This document shows, one piece after another, positions 7,626 through 17,000 of a DNA stretch of 64,000 nucleotides. This DNA comes from an uncultured Acetobacteraceae bacterium (lineage in GTDB: Bacteria; Pseudomonadota; Alphaproteobacteria; Acetobacterales; Acetobacteraceae). The notes under the pieces are model-generated. The model searched no databases and had not been told where the DNA came from. It was given only the letters and a program-made list of their open reading frames with translations. The DNA lies in assembly GCA_943912335.1 (NCBI GenBank), contig CALTUD010000016.1, positions 14,410 through 78,409 on the forward strand, written 5' to 3'. Made by a program: the position numbers and the translations under genes. Every line of letters begins with the position of its first letter. Position 1 is the first letter of the stretch.

Positions 7626-8251
7626 GCGTCGTCCAGGAAGCGCTTCTCCAGCGCCACGGCCCGGCGGAAGATATCGCGGCATTGCGCGTCCGCCGCCGGC
7701 CCGACCCGGTCCAGCTCGCTCCGCAGCACGGACACGAACTGCCGGAAATCCGGGTTGTCGTGCAGGGTGATCCACTCCGCGTGCACGAAATCGGCCGGCA
7801 AAGGCCGCTTCGCGCGCATCGCCCAGTCCAGATAGAGCCATTCCGCGACGCAGAGCACGCTCAGCACCGCCGGATAGGAGCCGCTCGCCGCCGCCTCCAG
7901 CATCAGCGCCTTGAACCCTGCCGTGGAGGAGGAGTCCGGGTCGGTATCGCGTTCCGGCCCGACGCCGAGCGCCACGAAGGCGCGCTCGAAATAGGTGTTC
8001 TCCTCGCCCGACACCACGCCGGCCGACCGGCCATAGCGCAGACGCGCCGCGATGGTGTCCGCCGTGGCGATCGCGGCGCCCAGAAGGCGAAGAAAGCTGT
8101 CCAGGAAACGATGATCCTGGATCAGGTAGCGCGTCATCGCCGCGGGCGCGATCGTCCCGTCGCACAGTTCGCGCACGAAGCGATGCTCCACCGCCGCGGA
8201 CCAGTCCGGCTCGCTCAGGGCGCGCAACTGCTCGGAATAGCGCTCGGACAT
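7616..8251 (-). CDS. TenA/THI-4-like family protein
   Basis: A 211-residue all-helical protein of the TenA/PqqC-like fold. Supporting segments are MTRYLIQDHRFLDSFLRLLG, then SGEENTYFERAFVALG in the middle and SVLCVAEWLYLDWA later. Classical TenA salvages thiamin pyrimidine (aminopyrimidine aminohydrolase) using a cysteine in a PCxWLY-like context. Here the cysteine in LCVAEWLY is displaced, so this resembles the cysteine-poor TenA_E-like branch and the activity is uncertain. It is preceded on the same strand by a very small lipoprotein gene whose stop lies 8 bp before this ATG, suggesting a two-gene operon. Confidence 0.82.
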   Translation of the reverse strand: MSERYSEQLRALSEPDWSAAVEHRFVRELCDGTIAPAAMTRYLIQDHRFLDSFLRLLGAAIATADTIAARLRYGRSAGVVSGEENTYFERAFVALGVGPERDTDPDSSSTAGFKALMLEAAASGSYPAVLSVLCVAEWLYLDWAMRAKRPLPADFVHAEWITLHDNPDFRQFVSVLRSELDRVGPAADAQCRDIFRRAVALEKRFLDDAYG

Positions 8252-8259
8252 GGGACGCC

Positions 8260-8394
8260 TCAGAAGCTCAGGACCCGCCGGCTATACTCGAAACCGCCGC
8301 GATCCACCGGACCGTCGTTCCGCGCCGGGGTGGAACAGGCGGCCAGCAGGAGAAGCCCGAGCAGCAGGCGGGACACACGGCAGAACAGGACCAC
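8260..8394 (-). CDS. Small lipoprotein, 44 residues
   Basis: A short frame with a clear bacterial lipoprotein signal: basic start (CRVSR), hydrophobic core LLLGLLLLAAC and lipobox LAAC. The mature peptide is only about 25 residues, STPARNDGPVDRGGFEYS followed by RRVLSF. A GGAG Shine-Dalgarno sits 7 bases before the GTG start at 8394, and an in-frame TAA upstream bounds the frame. The stop lies 8 bp before the TenA-like ATG, giving an operon-like arrangement. No homologue is recognised. It could be an outer-membrane or periplasmic accessory peptide. Confidence 0.6.
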   Translation of the reverse strand: MVLFCRVSRLLLGLLLLAACSTPARNDGPVDRGGFEYSRRVLSF

Positions 8395-8500
8395 GAGAAC
8401 GCTCCGACAGGGGACACGCCCTGGTTACGTCGTTACGCTCGGTGACAAAAGCCGCCGGGCCTTCCCGATTAAGTTGCACGATGAAACTTAATCGGCCGGT

Positions 8501-9598
8501 CTACTCCGCGGCGTCCTGCGCCGCCGACGATTCCACCCGCACGACATCCAGCGTCACCAGCGCGCCGTCGCGCTCGAAATGCCAGAACGTCCACCCGTTG
8601 CAGGAGGGGGCGTTGGTGAGTTCGGCGCCGAGCTTGTGGATGGATCCGCGCTTGGAGCCGCTGACCAGCGTGCCATCCGGCGAGACGATGGCGCTGACCC
8701 GGCCCTGCTTGTCGGTGACGCGCGTGCCGACCGGGATCAGGCCGCGCTCGACCAGAGAGCCGAACGGAACGCGCGGGGCGTCGCGCTTGGCCGGGCTCGG
8801 CATCACGCTGTCCATGGGCAGCGGCCGTTCGCGCTGGAAGCGGCCGATCGCGGCTTCGGCGTAGTCCGGGTGGCGCTCGATGCCGATGAAGCGGCGTCGG
8901 AGGCGCTTGCTCATCGCCGCCGTGGTGCCCGTGCCGGTGAAGGGGTCGAGCACCACGTCGTCCACGCCGGTGGAGGCCAGAAGCACGCGGTGCAGCAGCG
9001 ATTCCGGCTTCTGGGTCGGGTGCAGCTTCAGGCCGTGCTGGTTGCGCAGACGCTCGTTGCCGGTGCAGAGCGGCAACAGCCAGTCCGAGCGCATCTGGAC
9101 GTCGTCGTTCAGCGCCTTCATGGCGGCGTAGTTGAAGCGATAGCGGCTCTGCGGGCTGCGCGCGGCCCAGATCATGGTCTCGTGCGCGTTGGTGAAGCGG
9201 CGGCCGCGGAAATTCGGCATCGGGTTGGATTTGCGCCAGACCACGTCGTTCAGGATCCAGAAACCGAGATCCTGGAGAATGGCGCCGATGCGGAAGATGT
9301 TGTGATACGAGCCGATCACCCAGATGGTCGCATCCTTGCGCATCAGGCGCCGGGCTTCGGCCAGCCAGTCGCGGGTGAAGCGGTCGTATTCGGCATAGTC
9401 GCCGAACTTGTCCCAGTCGTCGTCCACCCCGTCGACGAGGCTGTCATCGGGACGGCGCAGCTCGCCGCGAAGCTGGAGGTTGTAGGGCGGGTCGGCGAAG
9501 ATGCAGTCCACCGAACCGGCCGGCAGCAGACGCATCAGGTCGATGCAGTCGCCGAGCAGGATCTGGTCAAGCGGCAGTTCCATGGCCTGGCCGATCAT
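8501..9598 (-). CDS. ccrM: CcrM-type DNA adenine-N6 methyltransferase (GANTC)
   Basis: A 365-residue beta-class adenine methyltransferase. The catalytic DPPY motif is at residues 36-39 and the SAM-binding DPFTGTGTT motif lies about two-thirds along, an order typical of the beta class. The C-terminal ~85 residues (TRVTDKQGRVSAIVSPDG, GSIHKLGAELTNAPSCNGW, FWHFE) match the CcrM-specific recognition domain. CcrM methylates the adenine in GANTC and couples DNA methylation state to cell-cycle transcription in alphaproteobacteria. The chosen ATG at 9598 overlaps the rnhB stop by four bases (ATGA). ATG 9583 is an in-frame alternative. Recognition of GANTC is inferred from the family. Confidence 0.93.
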   Translation of the reverse strand: MIGQAMELPLDQILLGDCIDLMRLLPAGSVDCIFADPPYNLQLRGELRRPDDSLVDGVDDDWDKFGDYAEYDRFTRDWLAEARRLMRKDATIWVIGSYHNIFRIGAILQDLGFWILNDVVWRKSNPMPNFRGRRFTNAHETMIWAARSPQSRYRFNYAAMKALNDDVQMRSDWLLPLCTGNERLRNQHGLKLHPTQKPESLLHRVLLASTGVDDVVLDPFTGTGTTAAMSKRLRRRFIGIERHPDYAEAAIGRFQRERPLPMDSVMPSPAKRDAPRVPFGSLVERGLIPVGTRVTDKQGRVSAIVSPDGTLVSGSKRGSIHKLGAELTNAPSCNGWTFWHFERDGALVTLDVVRVESSAAQDAAE

Positions 9599-10218
9599 GC
9601 CGCCTCCAGCAGAAGGCTGAGCTGCCGGACGGTGCCGAAGGCGCTGCGATGGTGCTTCGTGGGGCCGCTGGCGCGCAGCGCGTCGCGATGGATCGCGGTG
9701 CCGTAGCCGGCATTGCGCTCCCAGCCATAGGCGGGAAACCGCACCGCGAGCCGGCTCATGATCCGGTCGCGCGTCACCTTGGCGACGATGGAGGCGGCGG
9801 CGATCGACAGGCATTCCGCGTCGCCGCCGATCACGGCCACCGACGGGCAGAGGAGACCCGGCGGGCAGCGATTGCCGTCCACCAGCACCAGCTCGGGAAT
9901 CTGGGCAAGGCGCGACACGGCGCGCGTCATCGCCAGCATGGAGGCGTGCAGGATGTTGAGGTGCTCGATCTCCCGCACGGAGGCGGCGGCGATGCCGATG
10001 GCGATGCCCGGTGTGGCGATCAGCGCGGCATAGGCGGCGTCCCGCGCCTCGGCGTTCAGCTTCTTGGAATCATCCAACAGGGCGGACAAAAGGCGCGACG
10101 GCTTGCCGGCGAACAGCACGGCAGCCGCCACCACGGGACCGGCGAGAGGCCCACGGCCGGCCTCGTCCACCCCGGCGACCCGTCCGCCATGCTCCGATTC
10201 GCGCCTGTAATGCGGCAT
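9595..10218 (-). CDS. rnhB: Ribonuclease HII
   Basis: A 207-residue RNase HII that cleaves the RNA strand of RNA-DNA hybrids and removes misincorporated ribonucleotides. VAGVDEAGRGPLAGPVV near the N-terminus supplies the first two catalytic acidic residues (Asp18, Glu19). LVLVDGNRCPP and IVAKVTRDRIM supply the remaining aspartates. The start at 10218 (MPHYRR) is preferred because upstream residues are low-complexity and lie outside the conserved domain. It overlaps ccrM by four bases. The pairing of rnhB with ccrM recurs in alphaproteobacteria. Confidence 0.92.
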   Translation of the reverse strand: MPHYRRESEHGGRVAGVDEAGRGPLAGPVVAAAVLFAGKPSRLLSALLDDSKKLNAEARDAAYAALIATPGIAIGIAAASVREIEHLNILHASMLAMTRAVSRLAQIPELVLVDGNRCPPGLLCPSVAVIGGDAECLSIAAASIVAKVTRDRIMSRLAVRFPAYGWERNAGYGTAIHRDALRASGPTKHHRSAFGTVRQLSLLLEAA

Positions 10219-10323
10219 CCCGGCTCCCGAACGGCGACTCCGAAACGCACCATGCGAATCGGGACGTGCCGTCCGCCCCAGGAAGACCATTTTTCGCGCC
10301 CGGCTGGCAAGCAGCCGGAGGGC

Positions 10324-10605
10324 TCAGCCGCGCGACGGAGTCAGCAGCAGACCGAGGAAGAAGCCGAGTCCGGCGGCAATTCCCAGCGCCGCCAGCGGGC
10401 GGTCGCGCACCAGCTCGGCGGCCTCCTCGACCTGATCGCGGGCCTGATCGAGGAACCCGCCATATTCCTGTTCCACATGGCCCTGGAACTGGTTGGCCTT
10501 GCCTTCCGCCTGCAGGCCGAGATCGCCGGTCAGGCCGCCCACTGCGTCCTTGACCCGGCCGATGCCTTTGTCGATCGCGCCGTCGATGTGGTTCTCGTCG
10601 ACCAT
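10324..10605 (-). CDS. CsbD-like protein with C-terminal membrane anchor
   Basis: A 93-residue protein. The N-terminal half (IDKGIGRVKDAVGGLTGDLG, LQAEGKANQFQGHVE) matches the CsbD stress-protein repeat region. The C-terminal part (VRDRPLAALGIAAGLGFFLG plus a basic tail) resembles the single membrane helix of DUF883/ElaB-like ribosome-anchoring proteins. It is therefore a hybrid of the two patterns. Function is unknown; CsbD proteins are induced by general stress in other bacteria. A paralogue with the same layout lies at 22926-23177. It is divergent from the DHA2 exporter. Confidence 0.75.
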   Translation of the reverse strand: MVDENHIDGAIDKGIGRVKDAVGGLTGDLGLQAEGKANQFQGHVEQEYGGFLDQARDQVEEAAELVRDRPLAALGIAAGLGFFLGLLLTPSRG

Positions 10606-10723
10606 GCCTGGATCTCCCGTGGCGGTTGTGACGAGGCTGCAACGGCGGGACGGGAAGTCCGGTTGCACCGGGCCGCTCCGGGGTTGCAATTCCCCCGCAC
10701 CGGTCGATGCTGGACGGCGGATC

Positions 10724-12148
10724 ATGTTTCGACGCTCGACCCCGGACCCGGCCGCCTTGTCGCGGGAGCACCGGCGCATCGCCCTTCTGGTGGCCGGCGG
10801 CCTGCTGATGGAGCAGTTCGACAGCACGGTGCTGTCCACCGCCCTGCCCGCCATGGCGCACTCCTTCGGCACCAGCCCGGTGCATCTGAGCGGGGCCCTG
10901 ACCGCCTATCTGCTGGGTCTCGTGCTGCTGCTGCCCTCCAGCGGGCGCATCGCCGACCGGTTCGGCAGCCGCACCATCTTCCGCGCCGCCATCGCCTTGT
11001 TCACGGCGGGATCGGTCCTGTGCGCCGTGTCGCAATCCCTGCCGTTCCTGGTCGGGGCGCGCTTCGTCCAGGGCTGCGGCGGGGCGCTGATGGTGCCGGT
11101 GGGACGGCTGGTGCTGATGCGCAGCGTGCGCAAGGACCAGCTCATCAATGCGGTGTTCTGGACGCTGATGCCGGCGACGGTGGGGCCGATGCTCGGGCCG
11201 CCGATCGGCGGGTTTCTCACCACCGCCCTGTCCTGGCGCTGGATCTTCATCATCAACGTGCCGATCGGTCTGGCCGGCCTGGTGGCGGCGGGGCTGATCC
11301 CACAGATGCGCGAAAGGGCGGCGACGCGGTTCGACGGGCTGGGCGTGGTTCTGAGTGCGATCGCCCTGGTGGGGCTCGTGTTCGGGCTGGAGCAGGTGCG
11401 CGGCGGGCCGTCCGGATTCCTCCTTGCGGTGCCGACCCTGCTGACGGGCGCGGTCGCGGCCGGGCTCTATATCCGCCATGCGCGTCGGATCGCGTCGCCC
11501 GTGCTCGATCTGTCGCTTCTGGGGGTGGAAACGTTCCGGCTTTCCGTGCTGAGCGGCACGGCGTCCCGGATCGCCATCGGCGGGATGCCGTTTCTGCTGC
11601 CGTCGATGTTGCAGATCGGGTTCGGCCTGTCCGCGGCGCAGAGCGGGGCGATCACGTTCAGCACCACACTGGGTTCGATCGTGGTGCGCTTCCTGTCGGC
11701 CTCCATTCTGCGGCGGCTCGGTTATCGCAGCACCCTGCTCCTGAACGGCGCCAGCGCCTGCGTCCTGACGGTGTGCTGCGCCGGGTTCCGGCCGGGCTGG
11801 CCGCTGGCGCTGTTGTTTCCGGTGCTGTTCGTGACCGGATTCACCCAGTCGCTCCAGTTCACCGCGTTGAACACCATCGCCTATGCCGATGTGCCGTCGG
11901 AACGGATGGGAGCTGCGACCGGGCTGTATTCCACCGTGCAGCAGCTCGGGCTGACGCTGGGGATCTCGATCGCCGCCGTCGTGGCGTCGTTGTCGGCGTC
12001 TCTGTCGGGACATCCGAGCGCGGGTCTGGCGGATTTCGCGATCGGGCTCGTTGCGATCGGGCTGTGTTCGTTGTTCGCGATCCCGGCCTGCTGGCGGTTG
12101 CCGCGTTCGGCGGGGGCGGAGCTGAGTGGGCATCGGTCGAACGGCTAA
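10724..12148 (+). CDS. MFS transporter, DHA2 (EmrB/QacA-like) family
   Basis: A 474-residue major facilitator with about 14 membrane segments. Diagnostic motifs are MEQFDSTVLSTALPAMAHSF in the first helix, the loop 2-3 motif GRIADRFGSRTIF, GCGGALMVPVGRLVLMRSV, and the antiporter motif C-like LGPPIGGFLTTALSWRWIF. The family exports hydrophobic compounds and drugs by proton antiport; the substrate is unknown. It starts at ATG 10724, 118 bp from the divergent CsbD-like gene. A 10-bp-stem hairpin overlaps its stop codon. It lacks an adjacent EmrA-like partner, so it probably works alone. Confidence 0.88.
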   Translation: MFRRSTPDPAALSREHRRIALLVAGGLLMEQFDSTVLSTALPAMAHSFGTSPVHLSGALTAYLLGLVLLLPSSGRIADRFGSRTIFRAAIALFTAGSVLCAVSQSLPFLVGARFVQGCGGALMVPVGRLVLMRSVRKDQLINAVFWTLMPATVGPMLGPPIGGFLTTALSWRWIFIINVPIGLAGLVAAGLIPQMRERAATRFDGLGVVLSAIALVGLVFGLEQVRGGPSGFLLAVPTLLTGAVAAGLYIRHARRIASPVLDLSLLGVETFRLSVLSGTASRIAIGGMPFLLPSMLQIGFGLSAAQSGAITFSTTLGSIVVRFLSASILRRLGYRSTLLLNGASACVLTVCCAGFRPGWPLALLFPVLFVTGFTQSLQFTALNTIAYADVPSERMGAATGLYSTVQQLGLTLGISIAAVVASLSASLSGHPSAGLADFAIGLVAIGLCSLFAIPACWRLPRSAGAELSGHRSNG

Positions 12149-12182
12149 CGGGAACGGATCAGCTGGTTATGCCCGTTCCCGT
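12148..12182. terminator. Hairpin at the convergent 3' ends of the MFS gene and a small reading frame
   Basis: ACGGGAACGG (12148-12157) pairs perfectly with CCGTTCCCGT (12173-12182) around a 15-base loop. It begins in the MFS stop codon. There is no T-run, so it would act as a mRNA 3'-end stabiliser or rho-linked stop rather than a classic intrinsic terminator. Confidence 0.5.
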
Positions 12183-12202
12183 GATGACGAAGTCCGCAGC
12201 GT

Positions 12203-12376
12203 TCAGCGGTCGAAGCGGGACGAGCAGACGGCGAAGCGGAGCGGCAGAACCGGCCGGAAGGCGGCGAGGATGCTGGGCAGGAAGGCGCTGGGTTCGGCCC
12301 CATCCTGTTCATGGTCCTCTTCGCTGGCGAGCCGCCTGAGCGCTTCGGTTTCCATCTCCATCAGCTTGCGAAACAT
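12203..12376 (-). CDS. Small protein of unknown function, 57 residues
   Basis: The frame starts MFRKLMEMETEALRRLASEE, a charged amphipathic helix, followed by an acidic DHEQDGAEP stretch and a hydrophobic AFLPSILAAFRPVLPLRF tail ending SRFDR. A strong Shine-Dalgarno GGGAGG lies 6 bases before the ATG at 12376, and a 6-bp GC hairpin (GCGCCC/GGGCGC, 12391-12408) precedes that. No family is recognised. It could be a small membrane-associated protein. The ribosome-binding site is the main support, and it may be a chance frame. Confidence 0.4.
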   Translation of the reverse strand: MFRKLMEMETEALRRLASEEDHEQDGAEPSAFLPSILAAFRPVLPLRFAVCSSRFDR

Positions 12377-12739
12377 GCCGACCTCCCAACGCGCCCTTGT
12401 TCGGGCGCTTTCGGCCGCCTCCTTGCGGCACAAGCGGGACTGCGCTCCCGCGGCGTTTGCCGTGCCGGATCGCCGACGAGCGTGGCGGAGCGGCGCGGGC
12501 AGCACGGAGACGAGAGAAGGAAAGCGCTTCCGGCGCCGTCGTCCTGCACGCGACACCGTAGACCCATCGGGGGCATCGCCACAATCTTGCCGTGTTCGTC
12601 CTCTCGCCTCCGTGATAGCGAGGAACGCCGGAACAGTTTGAATCAAACCGTGCGGCGTGCGGCCCCTCCGAGCGGAGGGGAAAGCTGATAGGATGGACAA
12701 GGGGCGCTCCGGCGAAGAGCCGGCGGCCGGTTGGGGAAG
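12377..12739. other. Intergenic region upstream of the RND operon
   Basis: About 360 bp with no convincing gene on either strand. It holds the GC hairpin at 12391-12408, the palindrome GTTTGAATCAAAC at 12636-12648 and the perfect hairpin CCCCTCCG-AG-CGGAGGGG at 12663-12680 just before the efflux operon. The operon promoter is presumably here but no clear -35/-10 pair could be assigned. Confidence 0.5.
12636..12680. promoter_or_regulatory. Palindrome and hairpin upstream of RND efflux operon
   Basis: GTTTGAATCAAAC (12636-12648) has 6-bp arms around one base, which is operator-like. CCCCTCCG and CGGAGGGG (12663-12680) form an 8-bp stem with a 2-base loop. They lie 60-100 bp before the first gene of the efflux operon, a suitable place for repressor binding or 5'-UTR structure. 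Confidence 0.45.
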
Positions 12740-14065
12740 ATGATGGACGAGCCGACGAACCGCCAGCCGCAGCCCCGTTCCAACGCCAACCCGCCCCCGT
12801 TCGATTCCGCCGTTCAGCCGACCGCCCGCAAGCGACGCTGGGTGCGTCTGGTGGTGTGGCTGCTGATCCTGCTGCTGGTGGCCTGGGTGGCGATCCGGCT
12901 TCTGCACAAGCCGGCCGCGCAGCATGAGGCGGGTGCCGGCGGCCGCCATCATCGCGGTGCTGCTGCGATGGGCGACGGCGGGCCGCAGCCGGTGGCCGTG
13001 GCCAGCGCGCGGACCGGCGACATGCCCGTGGTGCTGACCGAACTCGGCACCGTGACCTCGCTCGCCAACATCACGGTGCAGTCGCAGATTTCCGGCTATC
13101 TGCTGAAAGTGCTGTTCACCGAAGGCCAGGAGGTGAGGAAGGGCGATCTGCTGGCGCAGGTGGACCCGCGTCTCTACCAGGCGACGCTGACCCAGTACGA
13201 AGGCAATCTGGTCCGCGATCAGGCGCTGTTAAAGCAGGCTCTGGCGGACAATGCCCGCTACACGCTGCTTCTCGGCCAGCACTCGATCGCCGCGCAGACC
13301 GCGCAGAACCAGCAATACGTGGTCGGTCAGTATCAGGGCGCGGTTAAGACAGACGAGGGCGAGATCGCCAGCGCCAAGCAGAATCTGGCCTACTGCAACA
13401 TCATCTCGCCGATCGACGGCCGTGTCGGCCTGCGCCAGGTCGACCAGGGCAACTACATCACCTCGGGCGAGACCAACGGCCTCGTCGTGGTGACGCAGTT
13501 GAAGCCGATCTCGGTGATCTTCGCGCTGCCGGAGGCGCAGATCGCGGATGTCGTGGCGCAGATGCGGGACGGCAAGTCGCTGGTGGTGGATGCGTACGAC
13601 CGCACCAACACGGTGAAGCTGTCCACCGGCACGGTGCTGACGCTGGACAACACCATCGACACCTCCACCGGCACGGTGCGCGTGCGCGCGACCTTCCCGA
13701 ACGTGGACGAACAGTTGTTTCCGAACCAGTTTGTGAACGCGCGGCTCAACCTGCAAACGCTGCACGACGTGGTTCTGGTGCCGAACGCGTCGCTGCAGAC
13801 CGGGCCGGACGGCACTTTCGTGTATGTGGTGCAGCCGGACCACACGGTGAAGACGGTTCCGGTGAAGACCGGCACGGTGGGCGGCGCCGACGTGGTGATC
13901 GAGAGCGGGCTGAAGGCCGGCGACGTGGTGGTGACGGATGGTACCGACCGCCTGAAGTCGGGCAGCAAGGTGATGATCCCGGCGGAAACGCCGGCTCCGG
14001 CCGGCAACGATGCGGCGCCGGGTGCGGTCCAGCATCACCGGCGCCAGGGCGGCGGCAACGGATGA
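12740..14065 (+). CDS. RND efflux membrane fusion protein (MdtA-like)
   Basis: A 441-residue periplasmic adaptor. A single N-terminal membrane anchor (RLVVWLLILLLVAWVAIRLL) is followed by a His/Gly-rich linker. The barrel-sandwich/lipoyl half motif ITVQSQISGYLLKVLFTEGQ, a coiled-coil hairpin (QYEGNLVRDQALLKQALADN) and the second lipoyl half (YCNIISPIDGRVGLRQVDQG) come next, then a beta-barrel and membrane-proximal domain. It links the inner-membrane pump to the outer-membrane channel. ATG 12740 is preferred over the TTG at 12731. It is the first gene of a five-gene efflux operon; its stop is 28 bp before the first pump gene. Confidence 0.92.
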   Translation: MMDEPTNRQPQPRSNANPPPFDSAVQPTARKRRWVRLVVWLLILLLVAWVAIRLLHKPAAQHEAGAGGRHHRGAAAMGDGGPQPVAVASARTGDMPVVLTELGTVTSLANITVQSQISGYLLKVLFTEGQEVRKGDLLAQVDPRLYQATLTQYEGNLVRDQALLKQALADNARYTLLLGQHSIAAQTAQNQQYVVGQYQGAVKTDEGEIASAKQNLAYCNIISPIDGRVGLRQVDQGNYITSGETNGLVVVTQLKPISVIFALPEAQIADVVAQMRDGKSLVVDAYDRTNTVKLSTGTVLTLDNTIDTSTGTVRVRATFPNVDEQLFPNQFVNARLNLQTLHDVVLVPNASLQTGPDGTFVYVVQPDHTVKTVPVKTGTVGGADVVIESGLKAGDVVVTDGTDRLKSGSKVMIPAETPAPAGNDAAPGAVQHHRRQGGGNG

Positions 14066-14093
14066 ACCGCCTGCTGCCGGGGCGGATCGCATC

Positions 14094-17000
14094 GTGAACC
14101 CGTCGCGCATCTTCATCGAGCGGCCGGTCGCGACGACGCTGCTGATGCTGGCCATCCTGATGGTGGGCCTGCTCGGCTTCCGGTTCCTGCCGATCGCCGC
14201 CCTGCCCCAGGTCGAATATCCGACCATCCAGGTGCAGACCTTCTATCCCGGCGCCGGGCCGCAGGTGATGACGACCTACGTCACCGCGCCCCTGGAATAT
14301 CAGCTCGGGCAGATGCCGGGGCTGGACCAGATGGAGAGCCAGTCCTCCGCCGGCGCGTCGGTGATCACGCTGCGTTTCGGCCTGTCGATGAACATCAACG
14401 TGGCGCAGCAGGAGGTGCAGGCCGCGATCAACGCCGCGAACTCGCTGCTGCCGAGCGATCTGCCGGCGCCGCCGATCTACGCCAAGGTGAATCCGGCCGA
14501 CACGCCGATCCTGACCTTGGGCATCACGTCGAAGACGATGAAGCTCACGGATGTGGAGGACTATGTCGACACGCGTCTGGCGCAGAAGATCAGCCAGATC
14601 AGCGGCGTCGGTCTGGTGACGTTGACGGGCGGCAACCGCAAGGCGATCCGGGTCAACGTGAACACGCGCGCGCTGTCGTCCTACGGCATCGCGCTGGACG
14701 ATCTGCGCACCATCATCGGCACTGTGAACGTGAATGCGCCGACCGGCACGTTCGACGGCCCCCTGCATGCGACGACCTTGCAGATCGACGGGCAGATCAC
14801 CGCGCCGGAGGTGCTGGCCAATCAGGTGATCGCCTACAACAACGGCGCGCCGATCCGTGTGCGCGACGTCGCCGCCGTGACCAGCGGGCCGGAGAACACG
14901 CAACTCGCGGCCTGGGCCAACAAGACTCCCGCGATCGTTCTCAACGTGCAGCGCCAGCCGGGCGCCAACGTGATCGCGGTGGTGGACAGCATCAAGCGCA
15001 TCCTGCCGCGTCTGCGCCAGGACATTCCGGCCGGCATCGAGATCACGCCGTTGACGGATCGGACCACCACCATCCGCGCCTCCGTTGCGGATGTGGAGTT
15101 CGAGCTGCTGCTGGCGATCGCGCTGGTGGTGTTGGTGATCTTCGTGTTTCTGCGGAACATCCCGGCGACGATCATCCCAAGCCTGAGCGTGCCTCTGTCT
15201 TTGATCGGCACCATGGCGGTGATGGATCTGCTGGGGTTCTCGCTGGACAACCTGTCGCTGATGTCGCTGACCATCGCCACCGGCTTCGTGGTGGACGATG
15301 CGATCGTGATGATCGAGAACATCGCCCGCTTCATCGAGATGGGCGAGACGCGGATGCAGGCGGCGCTGAAGGGCGCCGGCCAGATCGGTTTCACCATCGT
15401 GTCGCTGACCGTCTCGCTGATCGCGGTGCTGATCCCGCTTCTGTTCATGGGCGACGTGGTCGGGCGCTTGTTCCATGAATTCGCTATCACGCTGTCGGTG
15501 ACGATCGTGATCTCGGCGGTCGTGTCGCTGACTTTGGTGCCGATGATGTGCGCGCGCATGCTGCGCGAGGAGCCGCATCATGCCGATGGCACGGCGGCGC
15601 ATCGCAGCAGCCGCTTCGCGCGCTGGTCGGAAGCGGCGATCGACCGGACCATCGCCGCCTATGGGCGGGGTCTGGATCGGGTTCTGCGTCACCAGACCCT
15701 GATGCTGATCCTGTTCGTGGCCACCGTGGCGCTGACGGTGTTCCTGGTGATGGTGATCCCGAAAGGCTTCTTCCCGGTGCAGGATACCGGCGTGGTGCAG
15801 GGCATCTCGGTAGCGGCGCAGGACACGTCGCTCGACGCGATGAGCAAGCACCAGCAGGCGCTGGGCGATGCGATCCTGGCCGATCCGGACGTGGAAAGCC
15901 TGAGCTCGTTCATCGGCGTCGACGGCACCAACATGACGCTCAACCAGGGGCGGTTCCTGATCAATCTGAAGCCGCGCGACGACCGGTCGCTGTCGGCGTC
16001 CGCGGTGATCCGCAGGATCGAGAGCGAGGTGTCGGATGTGCCCGGCATTTCGCTGTTCATGCAGCCGGTGCAGGATCTTTCGCTCGATACCGCCGTGTCG
16101 GCCACGCAGTACCAGTTCGTGCTGGAGACGCCGAACTACGACGATTTCGCCGTCTGGGTGCCGAAGGTTCTGGACAGCCTGCGCGCCCTGCCGCAGCTGG
16201 CGGATGTGACGTCGGATCTGCAGGCCACCGGCAAGGTCGCCGACGTGATCCTGGACCGTGCCAACGGGGCGCGCTTCTCGATCACGCCGCAGACGGTGGA
16301 CAACGCGCTCTATGACAGCTTCGGCCAGCGCCAGATCAGCACGATCTACACCCAGACCAACCAGTACCGGGTGATCCTGGGCGTGCAGCCTTCCCTGGCG
16401 AAGGATCTGACCAGCTTGAATCAGGTCTATCTGCCGGGCACGTCGTCTTCGTCCTCGACCTCCAACACGGGCGCGCGACGCCAGGCGACCGGCGGTCTGG
16501 TGCCGTTGTCGCAGGTGGCGCAGGTACGGCTCGGCACCGGGCCGTTGCTGATCTCGCATCTGGGCCAGTTCCCGGCGACGACCATCTCGTTCAACCTGAA
16601 GCCGGGTGCGTCGCTGGGGCCGGCGGTGACGGCGATCGAGAACGCGGAAAAACGGATCGGTCTGCCGAAGACCTTCTCCACCGCCTTCCAGGGCACGGCG
16701 GCGGCGTTCCAGGACAGTCTGGGCAACGAGCTGTTCCTGGTGATCGCGGCGCTGGCGGCGGTCTATATCGTGCTGGGCGTGCTCTACGAGAGCTTCATCC
16801 ACCCGGTCACGATCCTGTCCACCCTGCCCTCCGCCGGCATCGGCGCGATCCTGGCGCTGATGATCGCCGGCGCCGATCTGGACGTGATGGGCATCATCGG
16901 CATCGTGCTGCTGATCGGCATCGTGAAGAAGAACGCGATCATGATGATCGACTTCGCGCTGGTGGCGGAACGCGAGGAAGGGCTGGCGCCCCAGGCGGCG

